A stretch of DNA of 64,000 nucleotides, taken from the NCBI GenBank assembly GCA_041397825.1, contig JAWKVX010000005.1, forward strand, positions 496,001-560,000, written 5' to 3'. The translations under genes and the position numbers were made by a program. Below are positions 18,437 through 27,300 of this stretch, one piece after another. Every line of letters begins with the position of its first letter. Positions within the stretch are counted from its first letter, which is position 1. The notes under the pieces were generated by a model, which made no database searches, had not been told where the DNA came from, and saw nothing but the letters and a program-made list of their open reading frames with translations. Source of the DNA: JANNSX01 sp041397825 (GTDB lineage Bacteria > Pseudomonadota > Alphaproteobacteria > Rhizobiales > Hyphomicrobiaceae).

Positions 18437-20545
18437 ATGCAGCAGGGTGCAATCGAGCTCCCGGCCTTGCGACAAGAGCTTCGTCTGCTGCCCGGACCGG
18501 CCGGTAGGGGCGAGCCGGGCCGCCTGATCTATGATCCGATCAGGCATCGCTATTTCCAGATCTCCGTCAGTGTCTTCGAGCTGCTCAAGTGCTGGAAGGC
18601 CGGCCCGGCGGGAGCCCTGATCGATCGGGCCGAAGCTTCGCTCCAGCGACCGGTCACCGAAGGTGAGGTGATGGAGATCGCAAAGTTCCTCATTGTCAAT
18701 CAGTTGACGGAGGAGCCGCCAAAGGGAGATGCCGTATCACTCGCAAAGCAGGAGCAACGCCTGCGCCGGTCGCTGCTCTCGCGCATCGTGCACGGCTACT
18801 TGTTCTTCAGGATTCCGCTCGTCCGCCCGGCACGCTTCTTCAAGGCGACCTTGCCCTTGGTCGATCCCTTGTTCAGCAAGGCCACGTTGGTGGTGGTGCT
18901 GGTCCTGACCGCTGCGGGTCTTTATTTCGCGTCCAGACAATGGGACGCCTTCGTCGGAGACTTCCTCGACCTCCTCTCGATCGAGGGGGCGCTCTACTAC
19001 GGAAGCGCACTGGTTCTCGTCAAAGCGTGCCATGAGCTGGCACACGGTTACACCGCGACCCGGTTGGGGGTGCGCGTCAATACGATGGGCATCGCGTTCA
19101 TGGTCATGATGCCGCTGCTCTACACGGATGTGACCGACGCCTGGCGTTTGCGGTCGCGGCGCGAGAAGCTGGCGATCGATGCGGCAGGCATCATCGTCGA
19201 GCTGGCAATTGCCGGGATTGCAACCTTGCTCTGGGTCTTCCTGCCAGAGGGACCCATGCGAACCGCGGTATTCGTCCTGGCGACGACGAGCTGGATCATG
19301 AGCCTCGCCGTCAACTTGAACCCACTGATGCGCTTCGATGGCTATTTCCTGCTCGCCGACGCCTGGCAGATTCCAAATTTGTGGCCGCGCAGCAACGCCA
19401 TGGCGCAGTGGTGGCTCAGGGAGACTCTGTTCTCGCTGGGCGAGGCTGCACCTGAGGCCATGCCGCCCCGGCGGCGGCGATTGATGATCGGATTTGCAAT
19501 CAGTGTATGGGTGTATCGTTTCTTCCTCTTCCTGGGCATCGCCCTGCTCGTCTATGCCATGTTCTTCAAGTTGCTCGGGATCGTGCTGTTCGTCATCGAG
19601 ATCACCTGGTTCATCCTTCTGCCGGTCGGGCGGGAGTTTCAGCAATGGTGGCGCATGCGAAAGAGAATCATTGGCTCACGCCGCAGTCTCGTGACTGCCG
19701 GCGTGCTGGTGGCTGTGGCCACGATGCTGATCATCCCCTGGAGCGGTACGATCTCGCTGCAGGCTGTTGCATTTTCCAGTCAGGAGGCTGTCATCTATGG
19801 CCCGCGACCTGCCGAGGTCGTCGCCGTCGGCATGATCGATGGCGCCGAGGTGGACGAGGGCGACATGCTCGTTACGCTCAGGGCGCCTGATCTCGCGCAC
19901 GAGATGGCGCAGACCCGAAAGCAGATCGATTTGGTGCGGCTGCGGCTCGACCGCATTGCCGGAGACGTCGCGGATCGATCCAACCGCATCGTCCTCGAGG
20001 GCGAGCTCAGTCGGCATCGTACCCATCTGACCGGTTTGGAGACCGAGGCGAGCAAGTTGATCGTGCGATCGCCGCAGAGCGGCGTTGCCCGTGACGTCGA
20101 CTGGAATCTGCAACCGGGGCAGTGGATCGACCAGGCAACGCCGATCGGCCGCGTGATCGGATCGGGAGCGGTCGAAATCCAGGGTTATCTCGGCGAGGAC
20201 GAGTTCTGGAGGATCTCCGAGGGAGCCGACGCGACGTTCGTTCCCGAGGATCCGGCGCTAAGCATGGTCTCGGGCCAGGTCTTCGAGGTCGTCCAGACCG
20301 GTGCGAGATCGATCACACTGGCCTATCTGTCATCGGTCTATGGCGGGGCCATTGCCTCCGACCGTGATGCCGACAATGAGATACGTCCGCGGTCGGGTCG
20401 CCATCTCGTTCGCGTACGAAGCGATGGGGAGCTACCGGCCAGGGCGGTGCGCGGGACGCTCCGACTGTCTGGCCAACCCGAGAGTTTTGCTGCCGCCATC
20501 TGGCGGAGGGTCCTGCAAGTCCTCGTCCGCGAAAGTGGCGCCTGA
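18437..20545 (+). CDS. M50-type membrane metalloprotease fused to HlyD-like domain
   Basis: From the ATG at 18437 it is 702 residues. The N-terminal part is a cytoplasmic domain ('LIYDPIRHRYFQISVSVFELLK'). It is followed by a multi-helix membrane domain with the zinc motif H-E-L-A-H (about 199-203) and the second M50 motif 'NLNPLMRFDGYFLLAD' (about 293-308). The C-terminal half, after the membrane, is adaptor-like: 'GPRPAEVVAVGMIDGAEVDEGDMLVTL', a coiled coil, and 'KLIVRSPQSGVARDVDWNLQPGQW'. Site-2-protease-like enzymes cut within membranes. Related 'peptide zinc metalloprotease' proteins occur in bacterial peptide-maturation and export loci. With the TolC, HlyD and GAF-HlyD genes it probably forms an export or processing machine for the divergent giant protein (inference). 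The upstream in-frame ATG at 18347 lies in the hairpin-bearing gap and is less likely. Confidence 0.85.
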   Translation: MQQGAIELPALRQELRLLPGPAGRGEPGRLIYDPIRHRYFQISVSVFELLKCWKAGPAGALIDRAEASLQRPVTEGEVMEIAKFLIVNQLTEEPPKGDAVSLAKQEQRLRRSLLSRIVHGYLFFRIPLVRPARFFKATLPLVDPLFSKATLVVVLVLTAAGLYFASRQWDAFVGDFLDLLSIEGALYYGSALVLVKACHELAHGYTATRLGVRVNTMGIAFMVMMPLLYTDVTDAWRLRSRREKLAIDAAGIIVELAIAGIATLLWVFLPEGPMRTAVFVLATTSWIMSLAVNLNPLMRFDGYFLLADAWQIPNLWPRSNAMAQWWLRETLFSLGEAAPEAMPPRRRRLMIGFAISVWVYRFFLFLGIALLVYAMFFKLLGIVLFVIEITWFILLPVGREFQQWWRMRKRIIGSRRSLVTAGVLVAVATMLIIPWSGTISLQAVAFSSQEAVIYGPRPAEVVAVGMIDGAEVDEGDMLVTLRAPDLAHEMAQTRKQIDLVRLRLDRIAGDVADRSNRIVLEGELSRHRTHLTGLETEASKLIVRSPQSGVARDVDWNLQPGQWIDQATPIGRVIGSGAVEIQGYLGEDEFWRISEGADATFVPEDPALSMVSGQVFEVVQTGARSITLAYLSSVYGGAIASDRDADNEIRPRSGRHLVRVRSDGELPARAVRGTLRLSGQPESFAAAIWRRVLQVLVRESGA

Positions 20546-20616
20546 AGCTGCCGCATGTGGGGCCAACAGCATTGGGCTCGTCCGACGACGGTGGGGCGGT
20601 GCCGGTCGTTTCCCAA

Positions 20617-20632
20617 GCCCGAGCCTACGGGC
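20617..20632. terminator. Weak hairpin between convergent genes
   Basis: A 5-bp stem GCCCG / CGGGC with a 6-base loop lies in the 96-bp gap between the convergent M50-HlyD and narR genes. The stem is short and there is no T-tract, so this is only a possible terminator. Confidence 0.22.
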
Positions 20633-20641
20633 ATGTTCTGA

Positions 20642-21340
20642 TCACGTGTCCGGATCGTCGATGGTGGCGGTCGGTCGCGCAAGCTTTGTCAGGGCGTCGA
20701 CATCGCCGATCTCAATGATGGCGCCCTTCACCTTGACCTTGTAAGGCGTGAGCGCGGCGAAGGTGCGCGACAGTACCTCGGGAGCCATGCCGAGCCGGGA
20801 CGCCAGAACCTTCTTTTCGAACGGGAGCTCGAAGCGATTGGCATTACCTCGCTCGATCCGGTGCGCAAGCAGCCAGTTTGCCAGTCGCTCGAGGCCGGTT
20901 CTGAGCTTCTGGTTCTTCAACTCCTTGACCACCATCCGGTAGGATTGAGCGAGGTCGGTTGCCAGGCAGCGCGCGAAAGCCGCATCCTCGCCGAAGGCAC
21001 GCCTGACTGCGTCCGCCGGCAGCAGGAGGACTCGTGCTGCCGTGAGGGAGCGCGCGGATTTGAGGTAGACCCGGTCGAGCACGACGGCCGCCATGATAAA
21101 GCACTGGCCGGGGCCAAGCACGGATACGGTCGTCTCCCGGTCGCGATAGGCTGAGAAGACCTCCACCTGTCCCTCCACAACAACATGCAGAAAGTCTGCA
21201 GGATCGCCCTCGCGCACCAGTTCCACGCCGGCAGGAAACCGCTGCAGAAATGCTGGACGAAGCATCTCGAGGATACGCTCAGGGGCGACGTCCTCGAATA
21301 TGCGCAACCTGCGCATCTCGGCGATCTCGTCAGCACGCAT
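20642..21340 (-). CDS. narR: NarR-like FNR/CRP-family regulator without Fe-S cysteines
   Basis: A 232-residue CRP/FNR-type regulator. The N-terminal cyclic-nucleotide-like sensor domain contains 'VELVREGDPADFLHVVVEGQVEVF', a long dimer helix follows, and the C-terminal winged helix has 'LASRLGMAPEVLSRTF'. The recognition helix keeps the E-x-x-S-R pattern of FNR proteins that read TTGAT-like half-sites. It lacks the N-terminal cysteine cluster of FNR, like NarR and DNR/NNR. It lies divergent from narK-narGHJI, the same arrangement known for narR in Paracoccus, where NarR turns on nitrate reductase in response to nitrate or nitrite. The ATG at 21340 has GAAGG eight bases upstream; 21358 is an alternative start. 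Confidence 0.85.
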   Translation of the reverse strand: MRADEIAEMRRLRIFEDVAPERILEMLRPAFLQRFPAGVELVREGDPADFLHVVVEGQVEVFSAYRDRETTVSVLGPGQCFIMAAVVLDRVYLKSARSLTAARVLLLPADAVRRAFGEDAAFARCLATDLAQSYRMVVKELKNQKLRTGLERLANWLLAHRIERGNANRFELPFEKKVLASRLGMAPEVLSRTFAALTPYKVKVKGAIIEIGDVDALTKLARPTATIDDPDT

Positions 21341-21389
21341 GGGCAGGCCTTCGCGCATTTTGAACGGGAAACAAACTACAGGATCAACC

Positions 21390-21403
21390 TTGACATTGGT
21401 CAA
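21390..21403. promoter_or_regulatory. FNR/NarR-type box upstream of narR
   Basis: The perfect palindrome TTGAC-ATTG-GTCAA is centred about 56 bases upstream of the narR start at 21340. It matches the TTGAY-N4-RTCAA pattern recognised by FNR-family regulators whose recognition helix carries E-x-x-S-R, as the adjacent narR product does. It probably mediates autoregulation or control by FNR. Confidence 0.7.
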
Positions 21404-21503
21404 GTCAAGAATTGCGTCATCGGTGCTGCCGATTGACTTTCAGCTTTGATCAGACTGACCGAGCAAGTGCGGGCCCTTGAAAATGGGCTGTTTCGCTTCG
21501 TGG

Positions 21504-21517
21504 TTGACGTAGGTCAA
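21504..21517. promoter_or_regulatory. FNR/NarR-type box upstream of narK
   Basis: A second perfect palindrome, TTGAC-GTAG-GTCAA, lies 69-82 bases upstream of the narK start at 21586. If activation occurs from the usual -41.5 position, transcription would start near 21552 and leave a leader of about 34 bases. The same half-sites occur in the box at 21390, which suggests one regulator controls both directions. Confidence 0.75.
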
Positions 21518-21585
21518 GCGGCCATTGCGGCCCCTGCTCAAGCGTGAGCGCCGCAACGCGAAACATCTCATGCATGGGGGCGAAC

Positions 21586-24330
21586 ATGGCGATCGGCACG
21601 CCAAGTCCATCAGAACAGAGCCGGGCACTCTGGCTCTCGACCATCGCATTCACGGTCTGCTTCGCCGTCTGGACGATCTTCTCCATCATCGGCGTGAGGA
21701 TCAAAGAGGAGCTCTTCCTCACTGATACTCAGTTCGGCCTGCTGGTCGCCACGCCGATCCTGACCGGCTCCTTGAGCCGGATCTTCCTAGGCATCTGGAC
21801 CGACCAGTACGGTGGCCGCATCGTCTATACGGCAACCATGGTGCTGGCCGCCATTGCGACCTACCTTCTCTCCTTCGCGACGACCTACGAGACCTTCCTC
21901 CTCGCCGCCTTGGGTGTTGGCCTTGCTGGCGGGTCGTTCGCGGTCGGCATCGCCTATGTGTCGCGCTGGTATCCGAAAGAGAAGCAAGGCATTGCCCTGG
22001 GCATTTTCGGCGCTGGCAATGTCGGAGCCGCTGTCACCAAGTTCATTGCTCCGTTCGTGATGGTTGCCTTCGGCTGGACGGCTGTGGCGCTCACCTGGGC
22101 GACAGTGCTTCTCCTCATGGCTGTCATCTTCTGGTTCATGACGGAGGACGACCCGGTCATCAAAGAGCGGCGTGCGCGCGGCGAGACGGTGCGCTCTTCG
22201 CTAATGGAGCTAGAGCCTCTCAAGAACATCCAAGTCTGGCGCTTCTCGCTCTACTACTTCTTCGTCTTCGGGGCATTCGTCGCGCTTTCACTCTGGCTGC
22301 CGCGCTATCTGATTGGCGTCTATCAGCTCGATATCAAGACCGCCGGCATGCTGGCCGCATTCTACTCCGTGCCGGCTTCGCTCTTTCGCGCCTATGGCGG
22401 GCACTTGTCCGACCGTATCGGCGCGCGAAACGTCATGTACTGGACGTTCGGCGTGTCTGTGCTCGTCTGCTTCATGCTCTCCTATCCAAACACCGACTAT
22501 GTCATCCACGGAACTCAAGGTCCGATCGCCTTCACCACCCGCGTGGGTCTCGTGCCCTTTGTCGTTCTGGTGTTCGTGCTGGGCTTCTTCATGAGCCTCG
22601 GCAAGGCAGCGGTCTACAAGCACATTCCGGTCTATTATCCGGACCATGTCGGCTCCGTGGGTGGAATCGTCGGCCTCGTCGGTGGCCTCGGCGGTTTCAT
22701 TCTGCCGATTTCCTTCGGTGTGCTCCTCGACCTTACGGGAGTTTGGACGAGCTGCTTCATGCTGCTGTTCGGCATCGTCCTGGCCTCGCTCCTGTGGATG
22801 CACTTCGCGATCATCAGGATGGAGCGGAAGGCACTCGGGACCGAGGCCGCAACCGAGGCCGAGGCCCTGCCGCAATTACCCGAGATGGCCCCTTTGCATA
22901 CACCGGCTCACAAGGGTGCGTTGGCAGGTGCAATCCAGGAATGGCGGCCCGATGACAAGGAGTTTTGGGGGACGACGGGACGCGCCATCGCTCGGCGGAA
23001 TCTCTGGATCTCCATACCCGCCCTGCTGCTCGCATTCTCCGTCTGGATGGTCTGGTCTGTCGTCGTCGCCAAGCTGCCGTCAATTGGCTTCAACTATTCG
23101 ACCGATCAGCTCTTCTGGCTGGCGGCCCTACCTGGTCTGTCGGGTGCAACACTTCGGATTTTCTATTCCTTCATGGTGCCGATTTTCGGCGGCCGGCTCT
23201 GGACGGCGGCGTCTACCGCCTCGTTGCTGATCCCGGCTTTCGGCATCGGCTACGCGGTGCAGAATCCGGAGACACCGTACCTGATCTTCTTGGTCCTGGC
23301 CCTATTGTGCGGTTTCGGCGGCGGCAACTTCGCCTCGTCGATGGCCAACATCTCGTTCTTCTTCCCGAAATCCGAGAAAGGCAACGCACTTGCACTCAAC
23401 GCGGATCTCGGCAATGCCGGCGTCAGCGTCATGCAGTTCGTCGTGCCGATGGTCATCACGGCCGGCGTGTTCGGCACCATCGGCGGCGAGCCACAGACAC
23501 TCTCGGACGGCGCCACTCTGTGGCTGCAGAACGCCGGCTTCATCTGGGTGCCCTTCATCATGGCCTCGGCGGTGGCTGCCTGGTTCGGCATGAACGACTT
23601 GGCGACAGCGCGAGCCACTTTTGCCGATCAGGCGGTGATCTTCTCGCGCAAGCACAACTGGATCATGTGCTGGCTCTACACGGGGACCTTCGGCTCGTTC
23701 ATCGGCTATGCTGCGGGTTTCCCACTGCTGGCCAAGACCCAGTTCCCGGACGTCGACAGCCTGAAGTTCGTCTTCCTCGGGCCGCTGGTCGGAGCCCTCT
23801 CCCGAGCGGCCACGGGTTGGATCTCTGACAGGTTTGGCGGCGGGCGCGTGACCTTCTGGGTCTTCATCGTAATGATCGCGGCGGTCGCCGGTGTGCTCTA
23901 CTTCCTCGGCATCAAGGATCAGCCGGGCGCGTTCTGGGGCTTCTTCGCGATGTTCATGATCCTGTTCTTCGCGACAGGGGTGGGCAATGCTTCGACCTTC
24001 CAGATGATCCCCGTGATCATGCGCTCCGAGGTCGACCGGCTGATGCCGGGCAAGGAACCACAAAAGCGGCTTCGGCAGGCCGAGATGGAGAGCGCGGCCA
24101 TCATTGCCTTCACGTCGGCGATCGCGGCTTATGGCGCCTTCTTCATCCCGAAGGCGTACGGCTCCTCGATCTCGCTGACGGGCGGGCCGGCGGCGGCGCT
24201 CTGGGGTTTCCTCATCTTCTACGCAACCTGCGTCGTCGTCACCTGGTGGTTCTACACCCGGCCGGGTGGCCTGCTCCACGACATCGAGCGAGGTGGTGCC
24301 GCCACCTCTCCGCTTCGTCCCGCTGCGTGA
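21586..24330 (+). CDS. narK: Fused NarK1-NarK2 nitrate/nitrite transporter
   Basis: This 914-residue protein contains two complete major-facilitator domains. The first runs about residues 10-430 ('IFLGIWTDQYGGRIVYTATM' near its start). A short hydrophilic linker ('AHKGALAGAIQEWRPDDKEF') follows, and the second covers about residues 470-900 ('FFPKSEKGNALALNADLGNAG'). NarK1 is usually a nitrate/proton symporter and NarK2 a nitrate/nitrite antiporter; the fused form is known from Paracoccus. The ATG at 21586 has GGGGG seven bases upstream; longer in-frame starts (GTG 21544, ATG 21574) are less supported. It is the first gene of the nar operon, with 58 bases to narG. Confidence 0.95.
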   Translation: MAIGTPSPSEQSRALWLSTIAFTVCFAVWTIFSIIGVRIKEELFLTDTQFGLLVATPILTGSLSRIFLGIWTDQYGGRIVYTATMVLAAIATYLLSFATTYETFLLAALGVGLAGGSFAVGIAYVSRWYPKEKQGIALGIFGAGNVGAAVTKFIAPFVMVAFGWTAVALTWATVLLLMAVIFWFMTEDDPVIKERRARGETVRSSLMELEPLKNIQVWRFSLYYFFVFGAFVALSLWLPRYLIGVYQLDIKTAGMLAAFYSVPASLFRAYGGHLSDRIGARNVMYWTFGVSVLVCFMLSYPNTDYVIHGTQGPIAFTTRVGLVPFVVLVFVLGFFMSLGKAAVYKHIPVYYPDHVGSVGGIVGLVGGLGGFILPISFGVLLDLTGVWTSCFMLLFGIVLASLLWMHFAIIRMERKALGTEAATEAEALPQLPEMAPLHTPAHKGALAGAIQEWRPDDKEFWGTTGRAIARRNLWISIPALLLAFSVWMVWSVVVAKLPSIGFNYSTDQLFWLAALPGLSGATLRIFYSFMVPIFGGRLWTAASTASLLIPAFGIGYAVQNPETPYLIFLVLALLCGFGGGNFASSMANISFFFPKSEKGNALALNADLGNAGVSVMQFVVPMVITAGVFGTIGGEPQTLSDGATLWLQNAGFIWVPFIMASAVAAWFGMNDLATARATFADQAVIFSRKHNWIMCWLYTGTFGSFIGYAAGFPLLAKTQFPDVDSLKFVFLGPLVGALSRAATGWISDRFGGGRVTFWVFIVMIAAVAGVLYFLGIKDQPGAFWGFFAMFMILFFATGVGNASTFQMIPVIMRSEVDRLMPGKEPQKRLRQAEMESAAIIAFTSAIAAYGAFFIPKAYGSSISLTGGPAAALWGFLIFYATCVVVTWWFYTRPGGLLHDIERGGAATSPLRPAA

Positions 24331-24388
24331 TCCTGACACTCGACGCCGGCTTCGGCGAGCCGGCGTCGACCCAGGCGAGGAACAGATT

Positions 24389-27300
24389 ATGAGCCATTTC
24401 ATCGATCGCTTGACCTACTTCCGGAAGGCCAAGGAGCCGTTCTCTGGCGGCCACGGTCTCACCACCAACGAGGATCGGCGCTGGGAAGATGGATACCGGC
24501 AGCGATGGCAGCACGACAAGGTCGTCCGCTCGACGCATGGCGCCAACTGCACGGGCTCGTGCTCGTGGAAGATCTATGTGAAAGGCGGCATCGTCACCTG
24601 GGAGACGCAGCAAACGGACTATCCGAGAACGCGCCCCGATCTGCCGAACCACGAGCCGCGCGGCTGCTCACGGGGGGCCAGCTACAGTTGGTACCTCTAT
24701 TCCGGCAACCGCGTGAAACATCCCTTGATCCGTTCAAGGCTGCTGAGGCACTGGCGCGAGGCCCGCAAGACGCTGGCACCCGTCGCCGCCTGGAAGTCGA
24801 TTGTCGAGGATCCCGTCAAGCGCGACGACTATATCCAGGTGCGCGGCCATGGCGGCTTCGTGCGCGCCAAATGGGACGAAGTGACCGAGATCATTGCCGC
24901 GGCGAACGCCTATACGGCAAAGACCTATGGTCCCGACCGCGTCATCGGCTTCTCCCCCATTCCGGCGATGTCGATGGTCTCCTATGCCGCCGGCTCGCGC
25001 TACCTGTCGTTGCTGGGCGGCGTGTGCATGTCCTTCTATGACTGGTATTGCGACCTGCCGCCGGCCTCGCCGCAGACATGGGGCGAGCAGACCGACGTGC
25101 CGGAATCCGCCGACTGGTACAATGCGGGCTTCCTTATTCTGTGGGGCTCGAATGTTCCACAGACACGCACGCCGGATGCCCATTTCTATACCGAGGCGCG
25201 CTATCGCGGCACGAAGTCAGCGGTCATTTGCCCCGACTACTCGGAGGCTTCGAAGTTCGCCGATATCTGGCTGTCGGTGAAGCAAGGTACCGATGCGGCA
25301 CTCGCCATGGCCATGGGCCATGTGATCCTGACGGAGTACCACGTCAGGCGAGAGGCCAAGTATTTCCGCGACTATGTCCGCCAGTACACCGACATGCCGA
25401 TGCTGGTGAAGCTCGTGCGTCAGGACGGTAAGCTGGTTCCCGATCGCCTCCTGAGAGCCTCGGATTTCGACGCTGCGCTCGGCGAAAAGAACAACCCGGA
25501 CTGGAAGACGGTCGGCTTCGACGAGTTGTCCGGCAACGTCGTGGTGCCGACGGGTTCGATCGGTTTCCGCTGGGGCGAGCAGGGTAAGTGGAACATCGAG
25601 GAGAAGGAATCAGGCGGTCGTGCGACGCGCCTCAGGCTCTCGCTAGCGGATATCAAAGACGACGTCGCCGAGGTCGCATTCCCCTATTTCGGCAATATCG
25701 CCAACGAGCACTTCACTCATACCACGCATGCGAGCATCCTCGAGCGGCGCGTTCCCGTCAAACGCCTCAAGCTGGCCGGTGGCGAAACTCTCGTCGCGAC
25801 CGTGCATGATCTCTTCATGGCGAATTACGGCGTCGAGCGCGGCTTCGGCGGCGCCAACGTGGCCGCCTCCTATGATGAAGATGTGCCTTATACGCCCGCC
25901 TGGGCCGAGAAGATCACCGGCGTCTCGCGCGACAAGATCATTCAGGTGGCGCGCGAGTTCGCGACCAACGCCGAGAAGACCAACGGCCGTTCGATGGTGA
26001 TCATCGGTGCTGCCATGAACCACTGGTACCACGCGGACATGAACTACCGCGGCGTCATCAATATGCTCGTCATGTGTGGTTGCGTCGGGCAATCGGGCGG
26101 CGGCTGGTCGCACTATGTCGGGCAGGAGAAGCTCAGACCACAGGCCGGATGGGCGCCACTGGCCTTCGCGCTCGACTGGGGCCGTCCGCCACGACAGCAG
26201 AACTCAACGTCCTTCTTCTACACGCACACCGATCAGTGGCGCTACGAGACGATCGACGTGAAAGAGATCCTGTCGCCAACGGCGCCGGCAGGCCTCTGGG
26301 ACGGTGCGATCATCGACTACAACATCCGCTCGCTTCGGATGGGGTGGCTGCCAGCTTATCCAACGCTGAAAGAGAACTCTCTGTCGATCGCGGCGGACGC
26401 GGCAAGTGCCGGTATGGAGCCGGGTCCCTATGTCGCCAACGCCCTCAAGGACGGCAAGCTGTCCTTCGCCTGGGAAGACCCTGACAGCCCGGAGAATTTC
26501 CCGCGCAATCTGTTTGTCTGGCGATCGAACCTGCTCGGCTCGTCCGGCAAGGGCCATGAGTACTTCCTGAAGCATCTGCTGGGCACCTCGCATGGTGTCC
26601 TCGGCAAGGACCTGGGCGAGGAGGGCCGTGCGAAACCCAAGGAGGTGCGCTGGCATGACGAGGCGCCGCGCGGCAAGCTGGATCTCCTTGTGACGCTCGA
26701 CTTCCGCATGTCGACGACCTGCGTCTACTCCGACATCGTCTTGCCGACGGCCACCTGGTACGAGAAGAACGATCTCAATACCTCCGACATGCATCCTTTC
26801 ATTCATCCGCTCACCAATGCGGTGGACCCCGTGTGGGAAGCGAAGTCGGACTGGGAAATCTACAAGGCTATCGCCAAGGCTTTCTCGGAGGTGGCGCCGG
26901 AGGTACTGGGCGTCGAGAAGGACGTCGTGCTGACGCCGATCATGCACGATGCGCCGGTCGAAATTGCACAGCCGTTCGAGCCGAAGGATTGGAAGGCGGG
27001 TGATTGTGAAGCTGTGCCGGGCAAGACCATGCCGGGCGTCGCCGTGGTCGAACGGGACTACCCGAACCTCTACAAGCGCTTCACGGCACTCGGCCCGCTT
27101 ATGGAGAAGGTCGGCAACGGCATCAAGGGCATCGCCTGGAAGACCGAGCACGAGGTCGAAAGCCTAAAGGCGCTCAACGGGGTCGTCACCAGCGACGGGC
27201 CGACCAAGGGTATGGCGCGCATCGACAGCGACATCGACGCTGCCGAGGTTCTGCTCATGCTGGCGCCTGAGACCAATGGCGAGGTTGCCGTCCGGTCGTG

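Noticed and set aside
7379..20545. Classical type I secretion system for an RTX adhesin
   Set aside because: No ABC ATPase gene is present and no RTX nonapeptide repeats were seen in the C-terminal region of the giant protein.
23302..24402. A 366-codon antisense frame over the second half of narK
   Set aside because: Its composition is Arg/His/Asp-rich with no domain, while the sense strand is a continuous MFS transporter.
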